Positions 38,294 through 48,470 of a stretch of DNA of 64,000 bases are shown piece after piece. The stretch lies in assembly GCF_018500155.2 (NCBI RefSeq), contig NZ_JAHBAK020000039.1, positions 1 through 64,000 on the forward strand. Direction: 5' to 3'. A model generated the notes under the pieces. It was given only the letters and a program-made list of their open reading frames with translations. It made no database searches and was not told the origin of the DNA. Made by a program: the position numbers and the translations under genes. The DNA comes from Polynucleobacter sp. (GTDB taxonomy: Bacteria > Pseudomonadota > Gammaproteobacteria > Burkholderiales > Burkholderiaceae). Each line of letters starts with the position of its first letter. Position 1 is the first letter of the stretch.

Positions 38294-39460
38294 TTAAAGA
38301 CCTGCTGCTGCACGTAATGCAGCCGCTTTATCAGTCTGCTCCCAGGTAAATTCTGGCTCTTCACGTCCAAAGTGGCCGTAAGCTGCAGTTTTCCGATAAA
38401 TCGGACGCAATAAATTCAGCATCTTCACAATACCTTTTGGACGCAAATCAAAGTGCTCAGACACCAATTGCGCAATCTTTTCATCAGAGATCTTGCCAGT
38501 ACCAAAAGTACTCACCATCACTGATGTAGGTTTTGCAACACCAATTGCATAAGAAATCTGAATCAAGCATTTGCTTGCTAAACCTGCAGCTACTACGTTC
38601 TTAGCTACATAACGTCCTGCATAGGCAGCAGAGCGGTCCACTTTTGAAGGATCTTTGCCTGAGAATGCACCGCCACCATGAGGAGCTGCGCCGCCATAGG
38701 TATCCACAATAATTTTGCGACCAGTCAAGCCACAATCACCTTGTGGACCGCCAATCACAAAACGACCTGTTGGATTTACCAAGAAGTTAATTGCGCCCTT
38801 AATCAAATGTTTAGGTAATACAGGTTTGATGATTTCTTCAACTACCGCTTCACGCAATTTTTCCAAGGAGATATCTTCATCATGTTGGGTAGACAAAACA
38901 ACGGTATCTATTGAGTCAGGCTTGCCATCTACATAACGCAGAGTAACTTGTGACTTCGCATCTGGGCGCAACCAAGTTAGACGTCCATCACGACGCAGCT
39001 GTGATTGACGCTCAACCAAACGGTGTGACAAATGGATCGGTAGTGGCATGAGTTCCGCCGTTTCATCACAAGCGTAACCAAACATTAAACCTTGGTCACC
39101 AGCACCTTGGTCTAGGCCATCGTCATGAGCCTTATCAACACCTTGGGCAATGTCTGGACTTTGCTTGTCATAAGCCACCAGGACTGCACAACCTTTGTAG
39201 TCGATGCCATAAGCAGTATTGTCGTAACCAATTTCACGCAAAGTATTGCGTGCCACTTGTATGTAATCTACGTTTGCATTGGTAGTAATTTCTCCTGCGA
39301 GCACTACCAGACCGGTATTACATAAGGTTTCTGCAGCAACGCGTGCAGTAGGATCTTGGGCCAAGATGGCATCCAAAATTGAATCTGAGATTTGGTCCGC
39401 TACTTTATCGGGGTGACCTTCAGAGACTGACTCTGAGGTAAAGAAGTAATCATTTGCCAT
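38294..39460 (-). CDS. metK: S-adenosylmethionine synthetase
   Basis: Forms SAM from methionine and ATP. The 388-residue protein has [20 protein letters not shown] at the N-terminus, [12 protein letters not shown], and [20 protein letters not shown], all family signatures. The start has AGGA six bases upstream. It is transcribed toward ahcY and metF. The 5' region (39461-39662) is long and contains nested complementary segments listed separately. It is divergent from the first LpxL-like gene. Confidence 0.97.
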   Translation of the reverse strand: MANDYFFTSESVSEGHPDKVADQISDSILDAILAQDPTARVAAETLCNTGLVVLAGEITTNANVDYIQVARNTLREIGYDNTAYGIDYKGCAVLVAYDKQSPDIAQGVDKAHDDGLDQGAGDQGLMFGYACDETAELMPLPIHLSHRLVERQSQLRRDGRLTWLRPDAKSQVTLRYVDGKPDSIDTVVLSTQHDEDISLEKLREAVVEEIIKPVLPKHLIKGAINFLVNPTGRFVIGGPQGDCGLTGRKIIVDTYGGAAPHGGGAFSGKDPSKVDRSAAYAGRYVAKNVVAAGLASKCLIQISYAIGVAKPTSVMVSTFGTGKISDEKIAQLVSEHFDLRPKGIVKMLNLLRPIYRKTAAYGHFGREEPEFTWEQTDKAAALRAAAGL

Positions 39461-39494
39461 TGCATATTCCTTTAAAAATTAACACGATCTATAG

Positions 39495-39565
39495 GACAAC
39501 TCGACGTGCCTGGAACTACAACGGCGACGCTTTAGCAGAATTTTTGAATCGCCCTGCAAGTTGTC
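39495..39565 (-). promoter_or_regulatory. Unassigned structured leader of metK
   Basis: On the minus strand, GACAACT (39559-39565) can pair with AGTTGTC (39495-39501), enclosing GGCGA/TCGCC (39549-39553 with 39523-39527 on the plus strand). The same 5' ACAAC could instead pair with a nearer GTTGT (39518-39522), so two folds exclude each other. A plausible sigma-70 promoter (TTGGTG, 18 bases, TAAAAT) lies just upstream, placing these elements in the 5' UTR. I recognise no known SAM riboswitch class here. The metK ribosome site itself is not covered by these stems. Confidence 0.4.
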
Positions 39566-39662
39566 TTAACTCAGCGATACATCGATTTTATCTGAAAAAA
39601 GCCAAATTCACCAAGACACCCATAAATTTGGTCAATACAGCGGCATTGAATATCATTGGGGG

Positions 39663-40526
39663 GTGCGAAAAACCCTACTCAAAATTAGCCTTAATAGCAT
39701 TGCAGCAATGCCTCTCTCGGTAGTGCAGGCGTTTGGTGCATTGTTGGGTCTTCTCGCCTATGTGGGCTCTAGCCACTATCGATCTCTCTTTAGACCTCAG
39801 TATGAGTCTGTCACAAAAATTCATCATCTACCTTTTCAACTATGGAAAGCAGTAAGAGCATCGGGCATGCTGTTTTCCGACAGCCTATGGATTTGGAGAA
39901 ACCCAAACAAGGCTTTGCAATTAGTTGAAATACAAAATTGGGACGTCGTTGAATCTGCCATTAAGGAGGGGCATGGGTTAGTCATGCTAACCCCACATCT
40001 TGGTGGCTTTGAAATTATTCCAAGGGTCCTAGCGCAACATTTTCCAGCTACTATTTTGTATCGGCCCTCTCGCCAACAATGGCTTAATGAAGTCGTTGAA
40101 GAAGGGCGCGCTTATCCCAATATGCATTTTGTTCCCACCAACCTCAATGGCGTACGTCAAATGACAAGAGCGTTGACACGCGGTGAAGCCATCGGGATTC
40201 TTCCAGACCAAGTTCCCAGCGGAGGAGAAGGAGTATGGGTGCCTTTCTTTGGTAGACCTGCCTACACCACGCCTCTTCCCGCAAGGCTTGCCAATCGCAA
40301 CAATACGCCAGTAGTCATGTTCACAGCCAAGCGCAAGTCACTGGGTGAGGGCTGGTTGATGCAAGCAAATAGACTGGCGCCATTTCCTGAAGATGCTACT
40401 TTGGCAGCCGCACAATTAAATACTGCGATTGAAAATGCAGTCCTCGTTGCACCAGAACAATTCATTTGGTCATACAACCGCTACAAGCATCCAGCTGGAG
40501 CAGAATTGCCGCCTAACGCTCAGTAA
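39663..40526 (+). CDS. LpxL/HtrB-family lauroyl acyltransferase-like protein (copy 1)
   Basis: A 287-residue lysophospholipid-acyltransferase-fold protein of the lipid A late acyltransferase family, with the catalytic H-x4-E motif in LTPHLGGFEI and the EAIGILPDQVPSGGEGVWVPFFG segment. Expected to add a secondary acyl chain to lipid A at the inner membrane. The GTG start at 39663 follows a run of G; an ATG at codon 16 is an alternative. It differs clearly from the two more similar copies at 40.5 and 62.8 kb. The next copy begins 16 bases downstream. Confidence 0.88.
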   Translation: MRKTLLKISLNSIAAMPLSVVQAFGALLGLLAYVGSSHYRSLFRPQYESVTKIHHLPFQLWKAVRASGMLFSDSLWIWRNPNKALQLVEIQNWDVVESAIKEGHGLVMLTPHLGGFEIIPRVLAQHFPATILYRPSRQQWLNEVVEEGRAYPNMHFVPTNLNGVRQMTRALTRGEAIGILPDQVPSGGEGVWVPFFGRPAYTTPLPARLANRNNTPVVMFTAKRKSLGEGWLMQANRLAPFPEDATLAAAQLNTAIENAVLVAPEQFIWSYNRYKHPAGAELPPNAQ

Positions 40527-40542
40527 CTATCACTTTATTCAA

Positions 40543-41442
40543 ATGGCCTGGTTATCCAATCTTTTCAATTTTTTAGGGCTCAGCTTATTGCGCCTTTTTG
40601 CTTTTCTTCCCTACACCATCACCGTTTATGTTGGCTATAGCTTGGGATGGTTAGCAGCACATATTCCCAACAGTCGCGCGCGAGTAGTAAAAACCAACCT
40701 CCGTTTATGTTTTCCACATCTGAAAGAGCCAGAAATTGATGCGCTCGCGTTAGAACATTGGAAGTTATTTGGCAGAAGTGTGATCGAGCGAAGCAGAGTG
40801 TGGCTTGGAACAAGCGATCAAATCCTTTCATTTGTTGAGCTTGACTCTCGCGTGCCATTGGGAGATCGCAAACCAAGAATCTTGGTGAATCCACATTTTG
40901 TAGGGCTCGAGGGTGGCTTCATGGCACTCTCTGCGCTGGCCAAGAAAAATGGTTGGCCACGTGGCGCCGGTCTTTATCAAAAAATGAAAAATCCTTTTTT
41001 TAATCAAAAGATGGTTGAATGGCGTGATCGATTTGGGGCAAAGTCAATCGAAAGACAAAGTAGGTTGCGTGATCTCATACGAGAAACACGCGATGGTAAT
41101 TTTGTCGTGATTGCGCCTGATATTGACTTAGGTCCACGAGATTCTATTTTTGTGCCGTTTTTTAATATTCCTACCAGCACCGTCACTTCAGTTTCCCGTT
41201 TGGCGAAATTAAGTGGGGCAGAAGTTTGTCTCATGACAACTTTGTTAAATCAAGATAAAACGGGCTACATCTGTACGATTGATGAGCCACTAGACAATTT
41301 TCCTAGTGAAGACCCAGAGGCAGATACCGCTCGCCTAAATCAATGTATCGAGAAACTTGTTCGACAAAGACCAGCAGAGTACTATTGGGTACATAAACGC
41401 TTCAAGCATCGCCCTCCTGGCGAGCCCAGCTTTTACCAATAA
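40543..41442 (+). CDS. LpxL/HtrB-family acyltransferase-like protein (copy 2)
   Basis: A 299-residue family member from ATG 40543; the upstream start in the track lies in the previous gene. Motifs: LVNPHFVGLEGG (H-x4-E), YQKMKNPFFNQKMVEWRDRFG, VIAPDIDLGPRDSIFVPFF and C-terminal RPAEYYWVHKRFKHRP. The N-terminal hydrophobic segment suggests inner-membrane anchoring. It closely resembles the copy at 62.8 kb, which is also 299 residues, so a duplication is likely. dapF follows after 9 bases. Confidence 0.9.
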   Translation: MAWLSNLFNFLGLSLLRLFAFLPYTITVYVGYSLGWLAAHIPNSRARVVKTNLRLCFPHLKEPEIDALALEHWKLFGRSVIERSRVWLGTSDQILSFVELDSRVPLGDRKPRILVNPHFVGLEGGFMALSALAKKNGWPRGAGLYQKMKNPFFNQKMVEWRDRFGAKSIERQSRLRDLIRETRDGNFVVIAPDIDLGPRDSIFVPFFNIPTSTVTSVSRLAKLSGAEVCLMTTLLNQDKTGYICTIDEPLDNFPSEDPEADTARLNQCIEKLVRQRPAEYYWVHKRFKHRPPGEPSFYQ

Positions 41443-41451
41443 AGAGATACT

Positions 41452-42354
41452 GTGAGCACCCAAACAATGCATGCCAAACGCAAAATCCGCTTCACCAAAA
41501 TGCACGGTGCTGGTAATGACTTCATTGTGCTCAATGGCATTCATCAAGATTTAAGCGGGATCTCACAACAACAATGGCAGTCTTTGGCCCACCGTCAATT
41601 TGGCATTGGCGCTGATCAAATTTTATTGGTGGAAAAAACCGACCGACCTGATGCGGACTTTAAATATCGCATCTTTAATGCTGATGGCGGCGAAGTGGAG
41701 CAGTGCGGAAACGGATCGCGCTGTTTTGTACGCTTTGTTCTGGATCAGGGTCTGTCTCAAAAAAATCCTTTGCGCGTTGAAGTTGCACACACTGTTCTTA
41801 CCCTCAAAGCACATGATGACGGTCAAGTTGAAGTGGATATGGGCGCCCCCATTTTTGAGCCAAACAATATTCCATTTATTCCAAATGGCTTAGCCAGCAT
41901 GCAAGAGTTTCATGAAACTCTATATGCTTTACCACTAGAGCATCCAGCAATGCATGGGAGCTTTGTAGGCGTTGTTTCTATGGGCAACCCCCATGCCGTT
42001 CAAGTAGTTGGTGATATTGAAAGCGCCCCCGTTCTTTTGGAGGGAGCTGAAATTGAGCGACACCCAGCATTTCCAAAAAGGGTGAATGCCGGCTACATGC
42101 AAATCATCAACCGCAATGAAATTAAGCTTCGTGTCTATGAACGCGGCGCTGGCGAAACGCTTGCATGCGGTACTGGAGCATGTGCAGCAGTCGTTTCAGG
42201 TATTCGCAGAGGGCTACTGGATTCGCCGGTGAAGGTACATACGCGCGGTGGCGATCTTCAAATTTCTTGGAATGGCATCGTGAATGATGTTGTACAAAAC
42301 GTCATCATGATTGGTCCTGCTGTCACCGTTTTTGAAGGCGAAACAGAAATCTAA
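41452..42354 (+). CDS. dapF: Diaminopimelate epimerase
   Basis: Interconverts LL- and meso-diaminopimelate for peptidoglycan and lysine. The 300-residue protein has [14 protein letters not shown], the first catalytic Cys in [10 protein letters not shown] and the second in [13 protein letters not shown]. The GTG start at 41452 has AAAGAGA upstream; ATG 41467 is an alternative with no visible ribosome site. Downstream of two LpxL-like genes in one direction, and 4 bases from the convergent pyrE stop. The metK-lpxL-dapF neighbourhood is common in Burkholderiales. Confidence 0.95.
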   Translation: MSTQTMHAKRKIRFTKMHGAGNDFIVLNGIHQDLSGISQQQWQSLAHRQFGIGADQILLVEKTDRPDADFKYRIFNADGGEVEQCGNGSRCFVRFVLDQGLSQKNPLRVEVAHTVLTLKAHDDGQVEVDMGAPIFEPNNIPFIPNGLASMQEFHETLYALPLEHPAMHGSFVGVVSMGNPHAVQVVGDIESAPVLLEGAEIERHPAFPKRVNAGYMQIINRNEIKLRVYERGAGETLACGTGACAAVVSGIRRGLLDSPVKVHTRGGDLQISWNGIVNDVVQNVIMIGPAVTVFEGETEI

Positions 42355-42358
42355 AACG

Positions 42359-43027
42359 TTAGATGCCGTACTTATCGCGATAGGCTTTAACTGCAGGCAA
42401 ATAATGATTTAGCTGACTATCGCTTGATGCCGTCAAGAAAGACATCAAGCCGGTTAAATTTGCAATTGAAATCACTGGCAAGCCGAATTCCTGCTCAACT
42501 GCTTGCACCGCTGATTTATCGCCAATCTCGGTTGCCGTTCCCGATCTTTCCATGCGATCGAGAGCAATAAGAACTGCGGCTGGCTCTGCTCCAGCTTTTT
42601 TAATAAGATCGACAGACTCTCTCACGGAGGTGCCTGCTGAGATGACGTCGTCAATAATGACCACTCTTCCCTTGACTGGCGCTCCCACCAATACCCCACC
42701 TTCACCGTGATCTTTTGCTTCTTTGCGGTTGTAGGCATAAGGCACATTTACACCATTGTCTGCCAAAGCAATTGCTGTAGCCGCAGCAAGCGTAATGCCC
42801 TTATAAGCAGGTCCATACAGCATGTCAAATGGCAACTTTGAATCTTGCAAGGCTTTTGCGTAATAACGACCTAATGCGCCCAAACGCGCGCCATCATCAA
42901 AACCACCGGCATTAAAGAAATATGGTGAGAGTCTGCCCGCTTTAGTTTTAAACTCCCCAAAGGACAAAACCTTTGCCTCTAAGGCAAAACGAATAAAGTT
43001 ATCTTGATTTGAATTATTTGAGCTCAT
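42359..43027 (-). CDS. pyrE: Orotate phosphoribosyltransferase
   Basis: Makes orotidine monophosphate from orotate and PRPP. The 222-residue protein has [32 protein letters not shown], the flexible loop around [12 protein letters not shown], and the PRPP-binding motif [13 protein letters not shown]. Length fits. Only eight bases separate its start codon from the divergent xthA start, so each gene's ribosome site and promoter lie inside the other's 5' coding region. Confidence 0.95.
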   Translation of the reverse strand: MSSNNSNQDNFIRFALEAKVLSFGEFKTKAGRLSPYFFNAGGFDDGARLGALGRYYAKALQDSKLPFDMLYGPAYKGITLAAATAIALADNGVNVPYAYNRKEAKDHGEGGVLVGAPVKGRVVIIDDVISAGTSVRESVDLIKKAGAEPAAVLIALDRMERSGTATEIGDKSAVQAVEQEFGLPVISIANLTGLMSFLTASSDSQLNHYLPAVKAYRDKYGI

Positions 43028-43035
43028 AGGCCTAC

Positions 43036-43818
43036 ATGTTACGCATCATTTCAGCGAACCTCAACGGTATACGTTCAGCAGTGAAAAAAGGATTTCTACC
43101 CTGGGCCATCAAACAAAAGGCGGACTTCATTTGTTTACAAGAGCTTAAGGCCCAACGCGATGATCTCGAAGATGCCATTTTGAATCCTGATGGGCTACAT
43201 GGCTTCTTTCACCACGCAGAAAAGAAGGGATATAGCGGTTGCGGGATCTATACACCCCACAAGCCAGATGATGTCTTGTATGGATATGGCAATGCAGAAT
43301 TTGATGCTGAAGGTCGATATGTCGAGGCACGCTTTAAAGATCTGTCGATTATTTCCGTTTATATGCCATCTGGATCGAGCTCACCCGAGCGCCAAGAGGC
43401 CAAATATCGTTATTTAGACAGCTTCTTGCCTCACCTTATCAAACTTAAAAAGTCTGGGCGAGAAATTGTGCTCTGTGGCGATGTCAATATTGCTCACCAC
43501 GAAATCGATTTAAAGAATTGGAAAGGCAACGTTAAAAATTCTGGCTTCCTACCAGAAGAACGCGCCTGGCTCACCAATCTGTTTGATAACGTCGGCTATG
43601 TAGATGTGTATCGCCATCTAGAACCCAACGCCAGCGAAACTTGTTACACCTGGTGGAGTAACCGCGGCCAAGCCTATGCTAAGAATGTTGGCTGGCGTAT
43701 TGATTATCACATTAGCACCCCTGGCATAGCAGCCACAGCAAAGAAAACTTCTGTCTATAAAGACGAAAAATTTTCAGATCACGCGCCGCTGATCGTTGAT
43801 TACGATTGGAAGGTTTAG
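43036..43818 (+). CDS. xthA: Exodeoxyribonuclease III
   Basis: AP endonuclease and 3'-5' exonuclease in base excision repair. The 260-residue protein has the metal-binding [35 protein letters not shown] (catalytic Asp/Asn), and the terminal [11 protein letters not shown]. It starts [20 protein letters not shown] as expected for the family, supporting ATG 43036. Divergent from pyrE and convergent with ampG after 18 bases. Confidence 0.95.
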   Translation: MLRIISANLNGIRSAVKKGFLPWAIKQKADFICLQELKAQRDDLEDAILNPDGLHGFFHHAEKKGYSGCGIYTPHKPDDVLYGYGNAEFDAEGRYVEARFKDLSIISVYMPSGSSSPERQEAKYRYLDSFLPHLIKLKKSGREIVLCGDVNIAHHEIDLKNWKGNVKNSGFLPEERAWLTNLFDNVGYVDVYRHLEPNASETCYTWWSNRGQAYAKNVGWRIDYHISTPGIAATAKKTSVYKDEKFSDHAPLIVDYDWKV

Positions 43819-43836
43819 CCAACCTAAGAGAGAAAA

Positions 43837-45156
43837 TTATTTCTCTTCTTGAGGGGCTTGAACAATCTTGAAATGCATCGTCGCCCAAATCAGTATCAAT
43901 ACCGGCACACCAATGATTGCGGTTCCGAAGAAAAAGGCTTGATATCCATAATGGTCAACAAATACACCGGAGAAGCCGGCTAGCCACTTTGGCAAAAGCA
44001 ACATCATTGAACTAAACAAAGCATACTGAGTAGCAGAGTATCGAATGTTCGTGAGCGAAGATAAAAAAGCAATAAAAGCGGCACTCGCAATACCTGAACT
44101 CAAGTTGTCAGCAGAAATTACCCAAATCAGTCCATGCAAGTCATGCCCTTGGTTGGCTAACCAAGCGAACAACACATTACTAACGGCAGATAAAACCGCC
44201 CCCAAAAATAATATTTTCAAGACGCCATAACGCAATGTAAGCACACCACCTAAAAATGCACCCAGCAGCGTCATCACCACACCAAAGACTTTACTGACAG
44301 CAGCCACTTCATCTTTGGTGTAACCCATATCGACATAAAATGGGTTTGCCATAATGCCCATCACAACATCACTAATGCGATAGATTGCAATTAGCGACAA
44401 GATCAAAACTGCATGCCAACGATAGCGCCTAATAAATTCAGCAAAGGGTTCAATTAAGGTTTGATAAAGCCAGGCTTTTGCATTGCGCGCTTTTGGTAGT
44501 TCATATGCGGCAGGCTCTTTACTAAATAAAGTCGTTAAAACACCGACCCCTATAGATCCGGCCATACAAAGGTAGGCAAATTGCCATGCACTTGCATCGT
44601 AGCCAACACCCGTTTCTGCCCTAGCTGCAAGCCACAAAACACCCGCCCCAGCCCAAATGAGCGCCAAGCGATAACCCGTTTGGTAGGTTGCCGCCAAAGC
44701 CGCCTGATGATCGCTGTCGGCGGATTCGATACGAAAAGCATCTAATGCAATATCTTGAGTGGCTGAGCCAAAAGCCACTAAAAGGGCGCACCACACCATC
44801 GCATTGAGCGCAATTTTTGGATCCAATGTCGACATTCCAACAAGCCCCAAAATAATGAGCGCTTGCGCAAGAATTAACCAACTTCTTCTACGGCCTAGCA
44901 GCCGAGTAAATAATGGAATTTGTATTCGATCTACTAAAGGGGCCCACACCCATTTGAATGCATAAATCAAACCCACCCAAGTTAAATATCCGATGGTGCT
45001 GCGATCAATGCCTGCCTCACGTAACCAAAAACTTAACGTTCCCAGAACAAGCAATAAAGGTAATCCAGCCGAAAACCCCAAAAAAAGCATTCGCAAGCAA
45101 GGCCATTCCAGATAAACCCGAAAGTCTTTTAGCCAAGATTGAACTGCTGCAAACAC
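43837..45156 (-). CDS. ampG: AmpG-type muropeptide permease
   Basis: Major-facilitator transporter, 439 residues with about twelve to fourteen hydrophobic segments, importing anhydro-muropeptides for peptidoglycan recycling. Family features: LFLGFSAGLPLLLVLGTLSFWLREAGIDRSTIGYLTW in the N-terminus and WVWAPLVDRI. Its substrates are generated by lytic transglycosylases such as the one at 33-35 kb. It ends the argB-slmA-metX-metW-ampG series and starts 15 bases after metW. Confidence 0.9.
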   Translation of the reverse strand: MFAAVQSWLKDFRVYLEWPCLRMLFLGFSAGLPLLLVLGTLSFWLREAGIDRSTIGYLTWVGLIYAFKWVWAPLVDRIQIPLFTRLLGRRRSWLILAQALIILGLVGMSTLDPKIALNAMVWCALLVAFGSATQDIALDAFRIESADSDHQAALAATYQTGYRLALIWAGAGVLWLAARAETGVGYDASAWQFAYLCMAGSIGVGVLTTLFSKEPAAYELPKARNAKAWLYQTLIEPFAEFIRRYRWHAVLILSLIAIYRISDVVMGIMANPFYVDMGYTKDEVAAVSKVFGVVMTLLGAFLGGVLTLRYGVLKILFLGAVLSAVSNVLFAWLANQGHDLHGLIWVISADNLSSGIASAAFIAFLSSLTNIRYSATQYALFSSMMLLLPKWLAGFSGVFVDHYGYQAFFFGTAIIGVPVLILIWATMHFKIVQAPQEEK

Positions 45157-45171
45157 CTTGATGTTGATGTC

Positions 45172-45762
45172 CTAGGCGCGGCGAACACGGAACAAGGCAA
45201 GGCTGCCAAAAAGATTTGGCATCAACGTCACTTGACGGCCATCGTGCAAGATACATTGATCTATCACTTGTAAGCCTAGGCTTGAAGCCAACTTTTCAAA
45301 GTCAGCCACTGTCAAAACGCGTACATTGGGAGTGTTGTACCACTGATAAGGCAGGCTCTTGGAGACAGGCATACGCCCAAGAGCTACTGCCAAGCGATGA
45401 GACCAGTGGCCAAAGTTCGGAAATGACACTATCGACTCTTTGCCCACTCGCACAACTTCGCGCAAGATTTTTTCTGTCTGATGAATGGTTTGTAAAGTTT
45501 GAGAGAGAACAACAGTATCAAAACTATGGTCTTCAAATAAAGCCAAACCGCCTTCTAGGTCTTGTTGAATAACATTCAAACCTTTTTGCACACATGAGAG
45601 AACACGCGCATCATCAATCTCTACACCATAAGCATGAACAGGCTTTTGCTTTTGCAAAAACTGGAGAAAGCTACCATCACCACAACCCAGATCAAGCACT
45701 TCGGTATTGGGCAATATCCAGTTAGCAATTGCTGCGAAGTCGGCGCGTTTATTCATCATCAC
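45172..45762 (-). CDS. metW: Methionine biosynthesis protein MetW
   Basis: A 196-residue methyltransferase-like protein with SAM-binding motif [15 protein letters not shown] (about 19-33) and the MetW pattern [23 protein letters not shown] and VEIDDA. It is needed with MetX for homoserine acylation in several proteobacteria, and its start overlaps the metX stop by four bases (ATGA). Consecutive ATG codons at the start leave one to two residues uncertain. Confidence 0.93.
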   Translation of the reverse strand: MMMNKRADFAAIANWILPNTEVLDLGCGDGSFLQFLQKQKPVHAYGVEIDDARVLSCVQKGLNVIQQDLEGGLALFEDHSFDTVVLSQTLQTIHQTEKILREVVRVGKESIVSFPNFGHWSHRLAVALGRMPVSKSLPYQWYNTPNVRVLTVADFEKLASSLGLQVIDQCILHDGRQVTLMPNLFGSLALFRVRRA

Positions 45763-46898
45763 GCTTGAACCTCACGCATCTGATTAAAGTAGGCACGGAC
45801 CAAACTGTGATAACGCTCATCATCTAGCAAAAAGGCGTCATGCCCATGTGGCGCATCAATTTCAGCATACGTTACTTCACTCTTATTGCTTAAAAGAGAT
45901 TGCACTATCTCACGACTTCGATTGGGCGGGAAGCGCCAATCTGTAGAAAAGCTGACTACTAAAAATTTAGCCTGCACCTCTGCTAAGGCGCGATTCAAGC
46001 TGCCATCAAAACGTCGAGCGGGATCAAAATAATCTAGCGCCCGTGTAATCAATAAATAAGTATTGGCATCGAAGTAGGTCGAGAATTTATCCCCCTGATG
46101 GCGCAAATAACTCTCTACCTCGAACTCAACATCAAAGCTGAAACGATAATCATTAGACTCGCCATGAGGACGCTGTAATTCGCGCCCAAACTTTTCGGCC
46201 ATGTCATCATCTGATAAATAGGTGATGTGTCCAACCATACGAGCCAAGCGCAACCCACGTTTTGGCACAACACCATGTTCGTAATAGTTACCACCATGAA
46301 AATCTGGGTCGGACAAAATCGCATTGCGGGCAACTTCATTAAATGCAATATTTTGTGCGCTCAATTTAGGTGTGGAGGCAATTACCACGCAATGATCCAA
46401 GCGCTTTGGAAACTGTATTGCCCATGCCATTGCCTGCATGCCGCCAAGACTGCCACCCATCACCGCTGCAAATTTACGAATACCTAGCTTATCGGCTAAG
46501 CGTGCCTGAGTATTCACCCAATCTTCTACCGTGACCACAGGAAAATCGGCGCCATAGGGCTTGCCACTTGCTGGATTAATGCTCATTGGACCTGTAGACC
46601 CAAAGCAGGAGCCCAGATTATTAATTCCGATCACAAAGAAATGGTCTGTATCAACCGGCTTGCCAGGACCAATCATGTTATCCCACCACCCTAGTTCTTC
46701 AGGATCATCAGGACTCGGACCAGCAACATGATGTGATGCATTTAAGGCATGACAAACTAACACTGCATTGCTCTTGTCGGCATTGAGTTTGCCGTATGTT
46801 TCAATGACTAAATCGTAACCAGACAACATGGCGCCACTCTGCAAAGGCAGGGGCTCAGCAAAATGTATGGTGTTTCTAGAGAGATGTAGCTCGCTCAT
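45759..46898 (-). CDS. metX: Homoserine O-acyltransferase MetX
   Basis: Alpha/beta-hydrolase-fold acyltransferase that activates homoserine for methionine synthesis. The 379-residue protein has the nucleophile elbow [24 protein letters not shown] (oxyanion region) and the C-terminal His in [11 protein letters not shown]. MetX enzymes may use acetyl- or succinyl-CoA, and proteobacterial MetX paired with MetW often succinylates; sequence alone does not settle this. It overlaps slmA upstream and metW downstream by four bases each. Confidence 0.93.
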   Translation of the reverse strand: MSELHLSRNTIHFAEPLPLQSGAMLSGYDLVIETYGKLNADKSNAVLVCHALNASHHVAGPSPDDPEELGWWDNMIGPGKPVDTDHFFVIGINNLGSCFGSTGPMSINPASGKPYGADFPVVTVEDWVNTQARLADKLGIRKFAAVMGGSLGGMQAMAWAIQFPKRLDHCVVIASTPKLSAQNIAFNEVARNAILSDPDFHGGNYYEHGVVPKRGLRLARMVGHITYLSDDDMAEKFGRELQRPHGESNDYRFSFDVEFEVESYLRHQGDKFSTYFDANTYLLITRALDYFDPARRFDGSLNRALAEVQAKFLVVSFSTDWRFPPNRSREIVQSLLSNKSEVTYAEIDAPHGHDAFLLDDERYHSLVRAYFNQMREVQA

Positions 46899-47545
46899 TC
46901 GGACAGAAGTAGACGCAAACTGACATCAGAGGCGTCAGTTGGCAATTTCTTAAAACCACTGCGGGCAAAGCGATGCCAACGGCCCAATACGAAACTCATC
47001 AACATTGCGGCACGGATGCTCACCTCTTCTTGACCTAACTTAGACCATGCGCCACCTTGAGTTTGAGCAATACGTAACGCTTGCTTTAGAGAAGCTTCGA
47101 CCCGATCAAGCACTTGAGTAATACGCTCCTGTAAGCGATCATCTTCTTGTAACAATGCATCGCCCAACAACACACGGGTCATGCCAGGATTTTTTTCAGC
47201 AAAGAACAGCAACATTTGCAAAATGCCGTGAGCTTGGGCTAGCCCTGATTCTTCCTTTTGATTAATTTGATTAATCAAACCAAATACAGTTTGCTCAATG
47301 AATGAAATCAAACCTTCAAACATTTGTGCTTTACTAGCGAAATGTCGATATAAGGCTGCTTCGGAAACATCGATTTTGGCAGCCAACGCTGCTGTCGTTA
47401 CGCGCTCACCTTTGGGGTTTTGCAACATCTCGGCCAGCACCTGCAAAATTTGTAGCCTACGTTCCCCAGGGCGCGGACGCTTGCGTGTTTTACCAGCGTC
47501 AGCATTATTGCTTTCGATGTTCGCTGGATCTAGTGAATCACGCAT
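46895..47545 (-). CDS. slmA: Nucleoid occlusion factor SlmA-like TetR protein
   Basis: A 216-residue TetR-fold DNA-binding protein with helix-turn-helix [28 protein letters not shown] and a ligand-binding-like C-terminal domain. SlmA binds specific chromosomal sites and blocks FtsZ ring assembly over the nucleoid. The N-terminal basic stretch ([12 protein letters not shown]) is common in the family. Encoded 10 bases after argB and overlapping metX, an arrangement seen across Burkholderiales. A general TetR regulator is the alternative. Confidence 0.88.
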   Translation of the reverse strand: MRDSLDPANIESNNADAGKTRKRPRPGERRLQILQVLAEMLQNPKGERVTTAALAAKIDVSEAALYRHFASKAQMFEGLISFIEQTVFGLINQINQKEESGLAQAHGILQMLLFFAEKNPGMTRVLLGDALLQEDDRLQERITQVLDRVEASLKQALRIAQTQGGAWSKLGQEEVSIRAAMLMSFVLGRWHRFARSGFKKLPTDASDVSLRLLLSE

Positions 47546-47555
47546 AGCTATCTAC

Positions 47556-48458
47556 TTATCTGGAACGAATCATTGTGCCGAATGCTTGCTCGGTCAAGAT
47601 TTCTAGTAACAAAGAATGCTCAATGCGGCCATCAATAATGTGCACAGAATTGACGCCGCTCTTAGCAGCGTCCAATGCCGAGGAAATCTTAGGCAACATG
47701 CCACCAGAAATCGTGCCATCAGCAAACAAGCCATCAATTTCTCTGGCAGTCAAATCGGTGAGTAGCACGCCGTTTTTATCCATCACACCAGGAATGTTGG
47801 TCATCATGACCAATTTTTCAGCATGCAAAATCTCTGCCATTTTGCCTGCCACCAAGTCAGCATTGATGTTGTAGGCCTGACCTTCTGCACTAAATCCTAT
47901 AGGAGATATCACCGGAATAAATGCATCATCTTGCAATGCTTTAACCACAGCGGGATTAATCGATTCAATCTCGCCAACAAAACCAATATCTACTTTTTTA
48001 CCCGGCTCTGTATCGCTAGGAATCATCATCTTCTTAGCATGAATAAGGCCACCATCTTTGCCAGTCAAGCCCACAGCCTGACCCCCAAAATGGTTAATCA
48101 ACATCACAATATCTTGTTGCACTTCACCGCCAAGAACCCATTCAACAACCTCCATGGTTTCTTCGTCAGTGACACGCATCCCCTGAATAAAAGTACCGGT
48201 CTTGCCGATCTTCTTAAGGGCTTCATCAATTTGCGGACCGCCACCATGAACAACGACAGGATTCATACCAACCAATTTGAGCAAAATCACATCGCGCGCA
48301 AAACTTTCTTTAAGGCGCTCTTCAACCATCGCATTGCCGCCATATTTGATGACAATAGTTTTACCGTGGTACGCACGAATATATGGCAATGCTTCCGCAA
48401 GTATCTCCGCTTTTAACAACGGAGAGATATCGCCAAGAGTAGGTAAATGCTTAGTCAT
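47556..48458 (-). CDS. argB: Acetylglutamate kinase
   Basis: Phosphorylates N-acetylglutamate in arginine synthesis. The 300-residue protein has the phosphate loop [31 protein letters not shown] and [16 protein letters not shown] near the C-terminus. Length fits the family. It lies 12 bases after the dksA stop and precedes slmA. A 197-residue plus-strand ORF across it in the track is a shadow. Confidence 0.96.
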   Translation of the reverse strand: MTKHLPTLGDISPLLKAEILAEALPYIRAYHGKTIVIKYGGNAMVEERLKESFARDVILLKLVGMNPVVVHGGGPQIDEALKKIGKTGTFIQGMRVTDEETMEVVEWVLGGEVQQDIVMLINHFGGQAVGLTGKDGGLIHAKKMMIPSDTEPGKKVDIGFVGEIESINPAVVKALQDDAFIPVISPIGFSAEGQAYNINADLVAGKMAEILHAEKLVMMTNIPGVMDKNGVLLTDLTAREIDGLFADGTISGGMLPKISSALDAAKSGVNSVHIIDGRIEHSLLLEILTEQAFGTMIRSR

Positions 48459-48470
48459 TACTCAATCAAT

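Noticed and set aside
47823-48416. 197-residue plus-strand ORF across argB
   Set aside because: Antisense shadow of a clear acetylglutamate kinase; low-complexity, no family motifs or ribosome site.
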